Translations under genes and position numbers: made by a program
DNA from: an uncultured Prevotella sp.
Lineage (GTDB): Bacteria > Bacteroidota > Bacteroidia > Bacteroidales > Bacteroidaceae
Reading direction: 5' to 3'
NCBI GenBank assembly: GCA_944319815.1
Contig: CALUEX010000013.1
Coordinates: 1-60,762, forward strand
Length of the DNA: 60,762 nt
In this document: one piece after another, positions 9,117 to 17,583 of the stretch
Position numbering within the stretch: the first letter of the stretch is position 1
How the letters are laid out: every line of letters begins with the position of its first letter
The notes under the pieces: model-generated
What the model saw: only the letters and a program-made list of their open reading frames with translations
Told to the model about the DNA's origin: nothing
Database searches by the model: none

Positions 9117-9587
9117 TCACTCATGGTGGTAAGGCTCGTTCTTGATTATTGTGCAAGCGCGGTAGACTTGTTCGGTGAATACGAGTCTTACCATTTGGTG
9201 CGAGAACGTCATGCGCGACAGCGACATCTTGAAATCGGCACGGGCATACACGGCATCCGAGAAACCGTAAGGCCCACCGATAACGAACGTTATGTTGCGG
9301 CCCGTCAGCTGTTTGTTCTCGAGCCACGCCGCAAATTCCACGCTGCGCATCTCCTTGCCGTGCTCGTCGAGCAGCACCACGTAACTCCTCTCCTCGATGC
9401 CCTTCAATATCAGTTCGCCTTCCTTCTCCTTCTGTTGTTTCTCGCTCAGGCTCTTGCTGTTTTTCAGGTCGGGGATTACCTTTATATTAAAAGGTACGTA
9501 GTGTCCGATGCGCTTGGCATAGTTGTCGATGGCCTCGGCGTACATTTTATTGTCGGTCTTGCCGACGAGCAATAGTGTTAGTCTCAT
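9117..9587 (-). CDS. rlmH: 23S rRNA (pseudouridine1915-N3)-methyltransferase
   Basis: RlmH methylates pseudouridine 1915 in helix 69 of 23S rRNA on assembled ribosomes, using SAM. The 156-residue length is typical. It is a SPOUT methyltransferase: the knotted SAM site is marked by VLLDEHGKEM, FVIGGPYGFS and LSRMTFSHQMVRLVFTEQVYRA, and the C-terminus ends in the conserved aromatic/histidine tail YHHE. It is separated from the DUF4491 gene by 43 bp and may share its transcript. Confidence 0.96.
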   Translation of the reverse strand: MRLTLLLVGKTDNKMYAEAIDNYAKRIGHYVPFNIKVIPDLKNSKSLSEKQQKEKEGELILKGIEERSYVVLLDEHGKEMRSVEFAAWLENKQLTGRNITFVIGGPYGFSDAVYARADFKMSLSRMTFSHQMVRLVFTEQVYRACTIIKNEPYHHE

Positions 9588-9630
9588 ATATCTTTAGTTG
9601 GCAAGTTCGGTCTGCCGCAGGCTCGGCCTC

Positions 9631-9957
9631 TTAGCTTGCCGTTTCCCTGGCTTGCCTTTTATATTCGTCTTTGCGTTTCGGGTTCATCGGGAACCATCCT
9701 TTCTCCACCCGCTCGCGTTGCTCGAACAGTTCCTTGATAGACCACAAGGCCGACGCGCCGATAACGCCCAATACAGCTGACGCAACAGGGGCCGCCACGA
9801 ACAGCGCGCCAGCGATACAGGCAATGCCGCCCACGAGGAACATCCACCAGTAGCGTGTGCCCGTGTAATATTCGGTTTTCACGACGATGGGGTGGAACAG
9901 GCCTATGACCAAGAAGCAGGCAACGGCTATGATTATGCCTGTAAAGTGTAAATCCAT
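9631..9957 (-). CDS. DUF4491 family small membrane protein
   Basis: A 108-residue protein with three hydrophobic helices (about residues 5-22, 38-55 and 57-70) and a charged C-terminal tail, QRERVEKGWFPMNPKRK. The motif IGLFHPIVVKTEYY and the helix-tail layout fit DUF4491, a Bacteroidota family of unknown role. The tail with the WFP motif is presumably cytosolic. It lies directly upstream of rlmH on the same strand. No function can be given. Confidence 0.8.
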   Translation of the reverse strand: MDLHFTGIIIAVACFLVIGLFHPIVVKTEYYTGTRYWWMFLVGGIACIAGALFVAAPVASAVLGVIGASALWSIKELFEQRERVEKGWFPMNPKRKDEYKRQARETAS

Positions 9958-10007
9958 ATTATTATATAATTGTCTTTTTACGTATGCAAAGATAGTGTAA
10001 TTTGCGT

Positions 10008-10054
10008 GAAATGCAAAATAAAAGGAAGTGAAACGAGCGTTTATTTTGCATTTC
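10008..10054. repeat. Hairpin repeat family R2, copy 2
   Basis: Perfect 15-bp stem with left arm gaaatgcaaaataaa (10008-10022) and right arm 10040-10054. The loop contains agtgaaacgag, as in the copy at 242-288. The preceding aaagatagtg also recurs beside copy 1. Confidence 0.75.
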
Positions 10055-10184
10055 CATTGATGCTTGTCTCGTTTAAGGTGTGTTGATTTTGTATGGATTT
10101 CATAAGCAGTCGTTGAACGTTACGTGTGCCTCTTTGGGTTACGGCAAAGTCAGGCGTTTTTTAAGATGCCATGTTTTGCCGTGT

Positions 10185-10221
10185 AAAAGGTGTCCTTTTG
10201 CGTGCCGAAAAGCCTCCTTTT
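10185..10221. repeat. 37-nt hairpin repeat (R1), copy B
   Basis: Arms at 10185-10199 (aaaaggtgtcctttt) and 10207-10221 around the 7-nt loop gcgtgcc, with 11 Watson-Crick pairs and one G-U out of 15. The flank gatgccatgttttgccgtg and a downstream tgcgttgg module also recur at copy H. Confidence 0.7.
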
Positions 10222-10474
10222 GTCGTGCAAAAGGTAACGTGTTTGTAATGCGTTGGCTATCAGCGGGGTTTCAGCTTCACTTTTGTCCCTGCCCGCGGGG
10301 CTGTTGGTTTACGCTTATTTGTCGGTAATGGGTGGAAAACTATTGTTTGGGCATGGGTGGTCCGGTATCCAATGAAAAACAATGTGGATATGTATGCCGA
10401 CATTTTTATGGATGGTGCAAACGTAGTCGTTACGGGAAAGAATTTATGAATGTAACCATAAAATAAAAGCATCG

Positions 10475-10509
10475 ATATTTGGAAGTTCCAAATATTGTTT
10501 GTATTTTTG
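10475..10509 (+). promoter_or_regulatory. Promoter and probable ArsR operator of the arsR operon
   Basis: A 21-bp palindrome with perfect 10-bp arms around one base (atatttggaa, g, ttccaaatat; 10475-10495) covers the TTG at 10479-10481. A -7 element tatttttg follows at 10502-10509 with a 20-bp spacer. An ArsR/SmtB dimer bound here would block RNA polymerase, so the operon is most likely autorepressed and released by the metalloid. Confidence 0.82.
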
Positions 10510-10531
10510 CGAACGACAAACATTCGACGAT

Positions 10532-10858
10532 ATGCCAAGTAAAGTAAACGCCAAGCAAGAACAGCTGGCCCGTTTTGCAAAGGCAATGGGGCATCCGACA
10601 CGTGTTGCGATACTCCAGTTTCTCGCCAAGCGCAATACGTGCTATTTCGGCGATATAAATGAGGAACTGCCAATAGCCAAGGCTACAGTGTCGCAACACC
10701 TGAAGGAGCTGAAAGAGGCAGGCCTGATACAAGGTGAGGTTGAGGCCCCGAAAGTGAAATATTGCATTAATAGGGACAACTGGAAGTTGGCTTGCTGTTT
10801 GTTCCGGGACTTTTTCGGGCAACTGGTGGCATCTGAAAGCGAAGGTTGCTGTGGATGA
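10532..10858 (+). CDS. arsR: ArsR/SmtB-family metalloregulatory repressor
   Basis: A 108-residue winged-helix repressor. The recognition helix region ATVSQHLKELKEAGLIQGE (about residues 50-68) is typical; the preceding RNTCYFGDINEELP carries a cysteine at the position of the regulatory helix, and the C-terminus ends in SEGCCG, which could provide further thiol ligands for arsenic. The ATG at 10532 is chosen over 10499 because the upstream one overlaps the promoter. It is the first gene of the operon and likely controls it through the palindrome at 10475-10495. Confidence 0.92.
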   Translation: MPSKVNAKQEQLARFAKAMGHPTRVAILQFLAKRNTCYFGDINEELPIAKATVSQHLKELKEAGLIQGEVEAPKVKYCINRDNWKLACCLFRDFFGQLVASESEGCCG

Positions 10859-10936
10859 CGGCTTTATTGTGCCTTTGTTGTTCGTTGTTTTACGAATTAC
10901 GTACATATTCTAACTGGTTGATAAATTAAAATACGT

Positions 10937-11365
10937 ATGAAAAAGACATTGTTGATGATGGCCCTTAGCCTGGGGCTGTTTGCTTGTGGGAATGACAATG
11001 CGAACGGTGGAAAACAGATGGGCGGCAAGCCCAATGCTAACGTTGTGGAAGTGTTGTATTTTCATGGCAAGCAACGTTGTCCGACTTGCCGGGCGATAGA
11101 AAAAGAGGCGGAAGATGTTGTATGTACAACCTTTGCCGATGAAGTGCGAAAGGGTACGTTGGTGTTCAGGTCGTTGGATATAGACGAGAACGAGGCTCTT
11201 GCCGATAAGTACCAGATAACGTGGTCTTCGCTTGTCATTGTGGATTATGGCGAGGGAAAGGAAAATGCGGAGAACATGACTAAGTTTGCGTTCAGCAATG
11301 CGCGCAAGTCGCCCAGTGTGTTCAGGAGCGGACTTGCCGGTAAAATCAGGGAAATGCTAAATTGA
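10937..11365 (+). CDS. ArsF-family thioredoxin-fold lipoprotein
   Basis: A 142-residue exported protein with a lipoprotein signal: hydrophobic residues 4-15 then the lipobox LFAC with Cys17. The mature domain has a thioredoxin-like fold with the redox motif CPTC (in GKQRCPTCRAIE) and resembles the family NCBI calls nitrophenyl compound nitroreductase subunit ArsF. It would sit on the periplasmic face of a membrane. Three bases separate it from the ArsG-like gene, so they are tightly coupled, and it is the natural thiol partner of that membrane protein. Reductase activity on nitro-arsenicals is a family-name statement, not shown by sequence. Confidence 0.8.
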   Translation: MKKTLLMMALSLGLFACGNDNANGGKQMGGKPNANVVEVLYFHGKQRCPTCRAIEKEAEDVVCTTFADEVRKGTLVFRSLDIDENEALADKYQITWSSLVIVDYGEGKENAENMTKFAFSNARKSPSVFRSGLAGKIREMLN

Positions 11366-11368
11366 CGG

Positions 11369-12079
11369 ATGATGGAAAGTTTACAGTCAATATTAGACGG
11401 CGGAACGGCACCTTTCCTTACTGCTTTCCTTTTAGGTCTACTTACGGCAATCTCGCCTTGTCCGCTGGCAACGAACATTGCGGCGATAGGCTTCATCGGT
11501 AGGGACATCGAAAGCCGCAGGGTTGTATTCCGCAACGGCTTGCTTTACACATTGGGTCGCATTATGGCTTATACGGTGTTGGGCGTGATATTGATTGCCG
11601 TATTGAAAGAAGGAGCGTCAATCTTTGGCATTCAGAAGTTCATGGCACGGTATGGGGAAATTGCTGTTGGCCCGGCGTTGTTGCTTATAGGCTTGCTCAT
11701 GCTTTTCGGTGACAGGCTGAATTTTCCGTCCTTCGGCTTTAAGGGCGGCGGCGAACGGTGGACACGGCACGGTGGTTGGGGAGCATTGCTGCTCGGTGTA
11801 TTGTTCGCATTGGCGTTTTGCCCCACAAGCGGTATGTTCTATTTCGGCATACTGGTACCGATGTCGGCAACAGCTACGGCCGGCTACCTATTCCCGGTTC
11901 TGTTTGCCGTAGCCACGGCATTGCCTGTTTTAATCGTGGCCTGGGTGTTGGCTTTCAGTGCGCATCGCATCGGCGAGGTGTACGGGAAGATACAAACCAT
12001 ACGGAAGTGGATGAATGTCGTTGTAGGCATCATGTTTTTTGTGATAGGTGTATATTATTGTGTAAATATCTTATTTTGA
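11369..12079 (+). CDS. ArsG-family / CcdA-like thiol-redox membrane protein
   Basis: A 236-residue membrane protein with six predicted helices. Two conserved cysteine-proline sites in symmetry-related positions, AISPCPLATN (near residue 31) and LAFCPTSGMF (near 152), are the hallmark of the DsbD/CcdA fold, which passes electrons from the cytosol across the membrane. It matches the ArsG transporter family named by NCBI. Between the periplasmic CPTC lipoprotein and the cytosolic CxxxC thioredoxin encoded next, it is well placed to relay electrons outward. ATG codons at 11369 and 11372 are both possible starts. Confidence 0.82.
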   Translation: MMESLQSILDGGTAPFLTAFLLGLLTAISPCPLATNIAAIGFIGRDIESRRVVFRNGLLYTLGRIMAYTVLGVILIAVLKEGASIFGIQKFMARYGEIAVGPALLLIGLLMLFGDRLNFPSFGFKGGGERWTRHGGWGALLLGVLFALAFCPTSGMFYFGILVPMSATATAGYLFPVLFAVATALPVLIVAWVLAFSAHRIGEVYGKIQTIRKWMNVVVGIMFFVIGVYYCVNILF

Positions 12080-12114
12080 AGTAGTTTTATCAACTTAATT
12101 AAATAAAAACAATC

Positions 12115-12348
12115 ATGGAAATTAAAGTGTTAGGACCGGGGTGTGCCAAATGTAAGGCAGCCTATAAGGTTGTGGAAAAGGTAGTAAACGAAAACAATCT
12201 TGATGCGCGACTTGTCAAAGTGGAGGACATCATGGAAATGATGAATTACGGCATCATGAGCACTCCGGCTATAGTGGTGGACGGAGATGTAAAAATCAAA
12301 GGTTATGTACCGGCTGAAGCTGAAGTGAAGAGAGCGCTCGGCATATAA
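12115..12348 (+). CDS. Small thioredoxin-family redox-active disulfide protein
   Basis: A 77-residue minimal thioredoxin fold with the active site GPGCAKCKA (Cys10 and Cys13) and the cis-proline context MSTPAIVVDG near residue 45. It matches the redox-active disulfide protein 2 type. There is no signal peptide, so it is cytosolic. Placed between the CcdA-like gene and the permease, it could reduce the former or deliver a thiol-bound metalloid to the latter. Eight bases separate it from the permease start. Confidence 0.9.
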   Translation: MEIKVLGPGCAKCKAAYKVVEKVVNENNLDARLVKVEDIMEMMNYGIMSTPAIVVDGDVKIKGYVPAEAEVKRALGI

Positions 12349-12356
12349 TTTATGGT

Positions 12357-13700
12357 ATGGAGACAAAGAAAGAGTTGAAAATCCTCTTTTGGATAGTTGT
12401 AATATTTGCGGCAACGTTTTTCATGCCATTGCAAAGTGCACGGTTCACTACGGCGATAGACGCGATGTTCGACCTTGCCCAATGGTATGCACGCGAACAC
12501 GTTGTCCTATGCCTTCTTCCCGCATTCTTCATTGCTGGAGTGATAGCCGTGTTTGTCAGCCAAGGCTCAGTATTGAGATACTTCGGCGCAAATGCAAAGA
12601 AATGGCTGTCATATACGGTGGCTGCAGTGTCGGGTGGCATCTTGGCTGTGTGCTCATGTACTATTCTTCCCTTGTTTACAAGTATTTATAAACGTGGCGC
12701 AGGATTGGGACCGGCCATTGCTTTCTTGTATTCAGGGCCGGCCATTAGTGTGCTTTCCATAATTCTCACAGCGCAGATATTGGGACTCGAAATGGGTATC
12801 GCCCGTGTGGTCGGGGCTGTTGTGTTTTCCGTTGTCATAGGCCTTGTCATGGCTTTCATATTCCGGAAGGAAGAAAGGGTCAAGCATGAGCAACAGATGA
12901 ACATTGTGCCTTTGCCCGAAAAGCGCCCGATGTGGCAAACCGCTTACCATTTCTTTACGTTGGTGCTGATACTTGTATTTGCAAACTGGGGCGCACCTAG
13001 TGTTGGCGATACCGGGGTGTGGCAAGCCATATTTGCTTATAAGTGGTATGTTGTCGGGGTATTTTCATTATTGCTGTGTTGGTCATTGGTTAGGATATTA
13101 AAGCTAAAAGCTATGTGGGTGATGCTTGGAGCGATGATTACGGTTGCATCCGTTGTCCTTTCAAATATCTTCATTGCAGATGAGAAGCTGGTGCCGCTTG
13201 TTCCTATGCTTGTTGCTGTCACCTGTTTGTCGGTGTTGCTTTTGTTAGACAAGAACGGTACGGAGAACCGTGATTGGCTGTTATCTTCTTGGGGCTTTGC
13301 AAAGCAAATTATGCCTCTGTTGGCCGTCGGTGTGGTTACCGCTGGTTTCTTGTTGGGGTCTACACATGGTGACACCTCTATTGCGGGCGTTGTTCCTAAT
13401 GGGTGGATACGATGGGCGGTAGGCGGAAATTCACTGTTGTCAAACTTCCTTGCCAGTTTCACGGGCGCTTTCATGTATTTTGCGACATTGACTGAAGTTC
13501 CCATCATACAGGGATTGCTTGCTTCGGGCATGGGCAAAGGCCCTGCGTTGGCATTGCTTTTGGCCGGCCCCTCTTTGTCGTTACCAAGTATGCTTGTAAT
13601 CAATAACGTGCTCGGTTTCAAGAAGACAGCGGTATATGTGGCTTTGGTCATTCTAATGGCTACACTTTCAGGTTGGGCGTTTGGCGCTTTATTTTGTTAA
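12357..13700 (+). CDS. DUF318/ArsP-like permease, probable metal or organoarsenical efflux
   Basis: A 447-residue integral membrane protein with about ten helices in two related halves. The motif CSCTILPLF near residue 100, within GGILAVCSCTILPLFTSIY, and the pseudo-symmetric GPSLSLPSMLV near the C-terminus are typical of the DUF318 permease family, which includes ArsP and SO_0444-type exporters. The cysteine pair is a likely soft-metal site. The central region of about residues 165-300 is a poorly conserved linker with further helices. As last gene of the arsR operon it is the probable exporter; the cargo is inferred from context only. Confidence 0.83.
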   Translation: METKKELKILFWIVVIFAATFFMPLQSARFTTAIDAMFDLAQWYAREHVVLCLLPAFFIAGVIAVFVSQGSVLRYFGANAKKWLSYTVAAVSGGILAVCSCTILPLFTSIYKRGAGLGPAIAFLYSGPAISVLSIILTAQILGLEMGIARVVGAVVFSVVIGLVMAFIFRKEERVKHEQQMNIVPLPEKRPMWQTAYHFFTLVLILVFANWGAPSVGDTGVWQAIFAYKWYVVGVFSLLLCWSLVRILKLKAMWVMLGAMITVASVVLSNIFIADEKLVPLVPMLVAVTCLSVLLLLDKNGTENRDWLLSSWGFAKQIMPLLAVGVVTAGFLLGSTHGDTSIAGVVPNGWIRWAVGGNSLLSNFLASFTGAFMYFATLTEVPIIQGLLASGMGKGPALALLLAGPSLSLPSMLVINNVLGFKKTAVYVALVILMATLSGWAFGALFC

Positions 13701-13865
13701 CGGAAATGGTAGAGCCTTAAAATGTGTGTGTTGTTTATTGTTTCTTGGCCTACATGAATTCGTGCTTGTTTACATTTGACTTGTTTTACGCACGGAATTA
13801 TATTGAAATGATGTAAGATGTAATGTATATGGCTATTATTGTTAACAGGTTTTGTAAGAAGTGAT

Positions 13866-13906
13866 AACAAAAGGGCGCACCGACATTGTTGGTGCGCCCT
13901 TTTGTT
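13866..13906. terminator. Bidirectional terminator between permease and rubrerythrin genes
   Basis: A perfect 16-bp stem (left arm aacaaaagggcgcacc) with a 9-nt loop lies between convergent genes. Confidence 0.9.
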
Positions 13907-13933
13907 ATTCTAATAAAATTTAGTTACCGTGAA

Positions 13934-14476
13934 TTAATAGTTCTCAGCCTTGATTTGGAAGAAGCTCTGTGCGTGGTTGCAAACAGGGCAGATTTTCGGA
14001 GCTTTCTTGCCGATGACGATGTGTCCGCAGTTAGCGCACTGCCAAACGCAGTCGCCGTCCTTTGAGAACACTGTCTCGCTCTCAACATTGCTCAGCAACT
14101 TGCGGTAACGCTCCTCGTGAGCCTTTTCGATGGCTGCAACCATACGGAACTTTGCGGCAATCTCCTTGAAGCCTTCTTCCTCGGCTTCCTTGGCCATACG
14201 GTCATACATATCAGTCCATTCGTAGTTCTCGCCGGCAGCGGCAGCCTCGAGGTTGCTTGCGGTGTCCTTTATGTCGCCGCCCTCAAGATACTTGAACCAC
14301 AGCTTTGCGTGCTCTTTCTCGTTCCTGGCCGTTTCCTCGAACAGGTCAGCTATCTGCTCATAACCGTCTTTTCTTGCTTTTGAAGCGAAGTATGTGTACT
14401 TGTTGCGTGCCTGTGACTCACCGGCGAATGCTTCTTGCAGGTTCTTCTCGGTTTTTGTTCCTTTTAATTCTTTCAT
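13934..14476 (-). CDS. rbr: Rubrerythrin, peroxide-detoxifying diiron protein
   Basis: A 180-residue protein with an N-terminal ferritin-like four-helix domain (residues 1-140) followed by a rubredoxin domain with CANCGH and CPVCNH. Diiron ligands are visible in [34 protein letters not shown] and [11 protein letters not shown]. It reduces hydrogen peroxide in anaerobes, which suits the inferred lifestyle. Its minus-strand promoter element taactttg lies near 14585, giving a leader of about 100 nt with a small hairpin (acggcaaa / tttgccgt). Confidence 0.95.
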   Translation of the reverse strand: MKELKGTKTEKNLQEAFAGESQARNKYTYFASKARKDGYEQIADLFEETARNEKEHAKLWFKYLEGGDIKDTASNLEAAAAGENYEWTDMYDRMAKEAEEEGFKEIAAKFRMVAAIEKAHEERYRKLLSNVESETVFSKDGDCVWQCANCGHIVIGKKAPKICPVCNHAQSFFQIKAENY

Positions 14477-14671
14477 GATGCTTTTGTTTTTATTATTTTA
14501 ATTGTTAAAAGCCTTCTGCTTTTACGGCAAAGACCTTCTTGGGAGATTTGCCGTCATGGCAAGCCTTGGGGCTTTCTTTCTGCAAAGTTAAGTATTTATA
14601 TTGAATGGGCGTAAATAAAAATGGTCTTTTTTATTTTTTTAAGTTGAATGCCGATATTGTGCCCTCTTGTG

Positions 14672-15730
14672 TTATACGGTAATTTCTCCGCAAAGGGCCT
14701 TGTTCATGTAATTCCTGACCACTTTGTTGTCAGGGAAACGCCCTTGCAGGCACATCAGTTTCGTTACTGCGCATTCCACCGTGCTGTCATGGCCGCTGAT
14801 TACGCCGGTTGTCTTGAGCCTGTAGCCTGTGTCGTAGCGTGACATTTCGACGCTGCCTGCAAGGCATTGGCTGATGTTCACGATTGTAACGCCTTTCAGG
14901 CTTGCTTTCTGCAAGAGCCTTATCAGCCATGGACGCTTTGGGGCGTTGCCGCTACCGAAGCTCCTCATCACGATAGACCTGAGCTCAGGGGCATCAAGGA
15001 CGTGGTGTATGATTTGTTCTTGCAGGCCGGGGAACAGCGAGAACACCACCACGTTGGGGTCGATGGCCGTGTGCGGTATCATCGGTTTGCTGAAATCGGG
15101 CTTGAGGATGTATTCTTCATGGTATATGATATTGACCCCGGCTTCGGCCAAGTGAGGGAAGTTGAACGACTCGAAGGCGTTGAAGCCGTCGGCGTTAGTC
15201 TTTGTTGACCTGTTGCCGCGCAGCAGTTTCCCGCTGAAGTAAATGCACACCTCTGGCACTATGGCCGTGCCGTCGTCGTGTGCGGCAGCCGCAATCTCGA
15301 TGCTTGTGATAAGGTTCTCCTTGCCGTCGGTGCGCAGCTGGTTGATGGGCAGTTGGCTGCCAGTGAGGATTACCGGCTTGGTTAGGTTCTCGAGCATGAA
15401 CGACAGGGCCGATGCCGTGTAGGCCATGGTGTCCGTGCCGTGCAGGATTACGAAACCGTCATACCGTTCATACCGTTCGGCGATGATTCTTACTAACTGT
15501 GACCAAAGTCTTGGTGACATGTCGCTCGAGTCGATGGGTTGCGTGAACTGGTATGTCTCGATGCCTGTCTTCAGCATTGAAAATTCAGGCATACAGCTTA
15601 CCAAGTGGTTTAGGTCGAGAGGCTCAAGGGCCCCCGTCTCGGGATTTTTCCCCATGCCGATAGTCCCTCCGGTGTATATCAATAGGACACGGTTGTTTCT
15701 TTTTTGGATTGTGTGTGCGGTGGTTAACAT
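14672..15730 (-). CDS. ansA: Type I L-asparaginase
   Basis: A 352-residue cytosolic-type asparaginase that hydrolyses asparagine to aspartate and ammonia. Catalytic threonines lie in YTGGTIGM (residues 19-26) and HGTDTMAYT (near 98), with the lysine of TDGKENL. There is no signal peptide, so it is the cytosolic form. A promoter tatatttg sits directly upstream on the minus strand. It converges with nothing; rubrerythrin follows on the same strand after 195 bp with its own promoter. Confidence 0.95.
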   Translation of the reverse strand: MLTTAHTIQKRNNRVLLIYTGGTIGMGKNPETGALEPLDLNHLVSCMPEFSMLKTGIETYQFTQPIDSSDMSPRLWSQLVRIIAERYERYDGFVILHGTDTMAYTASALSFMLENLTKPVILTGSQLPINQLRTDGKENLITSIEIAAAAHDDGTAIVPEVCIYFSGKLLRGNRSTKTNADGFNAFESFNFPHLAEAGVNIIYHEEYILKPDFSKPMIPHTAIDPNVVVFSLFPGLQEQIIHHVLDAPELRSIVMRSFGSGNAPKRPWLIRLLQKASLKGVTIVNISQCLAGSVEMSRYDTGYRLKTTGVISGHDSTVECAVTKLMCLQGRFPDNKVVRNYMNKALCGEITV

Positions 15731-16121
15731 CGTTTATGTATTTTATTTTGTGCAAATATAGCTTAAAATAGTCTGAAATCAAAAAAAATACCGTATATTT
15801 GCATAAATTAAAAGAGAATGTCCGTAATATCGCTAAAGCCCGTATCAACGGCCAATGTTGACTGTTGGGTATTGCGAGTTGGTGCGTTTCGTGTTGCGGA
15901 ATGATATGTTTTAGCGTGTAAAACGTGTCGTTTTGCAACCTAAAAGGGCGTGTTTCGCAATATCGCTGATAATCAACGGGTTATGGATGCGCAAATTGAG
16001 AGGGCGCGGTTCTTGCCGTGGAGGCTTGTGTGTGGGCTGTTTGGCAATATTGCAGCATCCATGGAAAAGTTGAAAAGAATGAACTACAATTTATAAATTA
16101 ACTCTTTAAAAGAAAACAAAC
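15731..16121. other. Divergent intergenic region between ansA and uxaC
   Basis: Contains the minus-strand ansA promoter (tatatttg near 15758), a plus-strand promoter-like tatatttg near 15794 and an R1 hairpin (15920-15956), with a reversed copy of its companion module at about 15963-15983. A 28-codon frame at 15818-15904 follows the plus promoter but overlaps repeat-derived sequence; I do not call it a gene. Confidence 0.5.
15920..15956. repeat. 37-nt hairpin repeat (R1), copy C
   Basis: Arms 15920-15934 (aaaacgtgtcgtttt) and 15942-15956 around the loop gcaacct. Ten Watson-Crick and three G-U pairs remain. The stem centre differs from other copies but still pairs. The companion module follows in inverted orientation. 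Confidence 0.68.
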
Positions 16122-17525
16122 ATGAAGAAATTTATGGATGAAAACTTCCTGCTGGAAACGGAGACTGCGCAGGATTTGTTTCATAACCATGCGGCAAAAA
16201 TGCCCATCATCGATTATCATTGCCATTTGATTCCAGAAATGGTTGCCAACGACCATAAATTCAAGAGCATTACCGAGCTTTGGCTTGGCGGAGACCACTA
16301 CAAGTGGCGCGCGATGCGTACAAACGGCGTTGACGAAAAATATTGTACGGGTAAGGATACAAGCGATTGGGAAAAGTTCGAGAAATGGGCGGAGACGGTG
16401 CCGTATACTTACCGTAACCCACTTTATCACTGGACGCACCTTGAGCTGAAGACGGCTTTCGGCATTGACAAGCTGCTCAGTCCGAAGACCGCAAGGGAAA
16501 TTTACGACGAGTGCAACGAGAAGCTGCAACAGCCTGGCTACACGGCCCGTGGCTTCATGCGCCGTTATAACGTGGAGTGCGTCTGCACGACGGACGACCC
16601 CGTAGACGACCTGAGATACCATAAGCAGACCAAGGAAAGCGGTTTCGAGATAAAGATGATACCGGCATGGCGCCCTGACAAGGCGATGGCCGTAGACAAC
16701 GCAAAGAAATTCGCTGAATATGTAACGCAGCTGGGCGAGGTGGCAGGAGTTACTATCTCAAAGTTCCAGGACATGATAGACGCCTTGCAGAAGCGTCACG
16801 ACTTCTTCAACGAGAACGGCTGCCGCCTGTCAGACCATGGCATAGAGGAGTTCTATGATGAGCCTTACACCGAGAGCCAAATAGAGACAATCTTCGAGAA
16901 GGCCATGCGTGGGCAAGACCTGTCGCAGCTCGAAATCCGCCAGTTCAAGCACTGTATGCTGACGATTTTTGCAGAAATGGATTATGACAGCGACTGGACC
17001 CAGCAGTATCATTACGGTGCCATCCGTGACAACAACAGCCTGATGTTCAAGAAGCTCGGCCCTGATACAGGCTTTGATTCAATCGGCGAGTTTAACACGG
17101 CTAAGGCCATGAGCCATTTCCTTGACCATCTTAACGCAGAAGGCAAGTTGACACGTACCATATTATATACATTGAACCCGTGCGCCAACGAAGTCATAGC
17201 AACGATGCTCGGAAACTTCCAGGATGGTTCTTGCCCCGGCAAAATCCAGTTCGGCAGCGGATGGTGGTTTAACGACCAGCTTGACGGCATGACGAAGCAG
17301 ATGAACGCATTGTCTGTATTAGGCCTGTTGAGCCGCTTCGTCGGTATGTTGACAGACAGCCGCTCGTTCCTCTCTTATCCCCGCCATGAGTATTTCCGCC
17401 GTTTGCTTTGCAACCTGCTTGGCAATGATGTCGAGAAGGGCTTGCTTCCTGACGACAAGGAAACTTTGTACAGGATGGTTGAAGACATCAGCTATTATAA
17501 CGCAAAGAATTACTTTAAATTCTAA
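16122..17525 (+). CDS. uxaC: Glucuronate/galacturonate isomerase
   Basis: UxaC isomerises D-glucuronate to fructuronate and D-galacturonate to tagaturonate, feeding the uxuA/SDR and uxaB steps encoded at 5447-9016. The 467-residue length matches the family. It is an amidohydrolase-like barrel: the metal-site histidines His33 and His35 in DYHCHLIPEM, CTTDDPVDDLRYH near 150, PAWRPDKAM, and the GWWFNDQLDGM and LTDSRSFLSYPRHEYFRR blocks toward the C-terminus. It is transcribed away from the other hexuronate genes and is monocistronic, with a strong terminator just after the stop. Confidence 0.97.
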   Translation: MKKFMDENFLLETETAQDLFHNHAAKMPIIDYHCHLIPEMVANDHKFKSITELWLGGDHYKWRAMRTNGVDEKYCTGKDTSDWEKFEKWAETVPYTYRNPLYHWTHLELKTAFGIDKLLSPKTAREIYDECNEKLQQPGYTARGFMRRYNVECVCTTDDPVDDLRYHKQTKESGFEIKMIPAWRPDKAMAVDNAKKFAEYVTQLGEVAGVTISKFQDMIDALQKRHDFFNENGCRLSDHGIEEFYDEPYTESQIETIFEKAMRGQDLSQLEIRQFKHCMLTIFAEMDYDSDWTQQYHYGAIRDNNSLMFKKLGPDTGFDSIGEFNTAKAMSHFLDHLNAEGKLTRTILYTLNPCANEVIATMLGNFQDGSCPGKIQFGSGWWFNDQLDGMTKQMNALSVLGLLSRFVGMLTDSRSFLSYPRHEYFRRLLCNLLGNDVEKGLLPDDKETLYRMVEDISYYNAKNYFKF

Positions 17526-17537
17526 AACCATTTAGGG

Positions 17538-17583
17538 AAAGCCCCTCTTGCCCGTCACTAATCCGGCAAGAGGGGCTTTTTTG
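17538..17583 (+). terminator. Terminator of uxaC
   Basis: A 15-bp stem (aaagcccctcttgcc and its complement) with a 12-nt loop, followed by a T-run. Confidence 0.92.

Larger units (their letters stand above)
9958..10474. other. Long intergenic region with two repeat elements
   Basis: About 520 bp without a supported gene, between divergent transcription units. It contains the R2 hairpin at 10008-10054, the R1 hairpin at 10185-10221 and the associated taatgcgttggctatcagcg module at about 10238. The remainder shows nothing I can name. Frames here encode the CKRCPF-type peptide of the R1 repeat and are not genes. Confidence 0.5.

Noticed and set aside
10080-10328. Short frames with CKRCPF-like peptides here and at 1495-1761 and 39542-39859.
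   Set aside because: They are translations of the R1 hairpin repeat and appear in different frames and orientations at unrelated sites.
15818-15904. A 28-codon frame behind a good promoter-like tatatttg.
   Set aside because: It runs into repeat-associated sequence and has no supporting feature; I mention it only as a possible small peptide.
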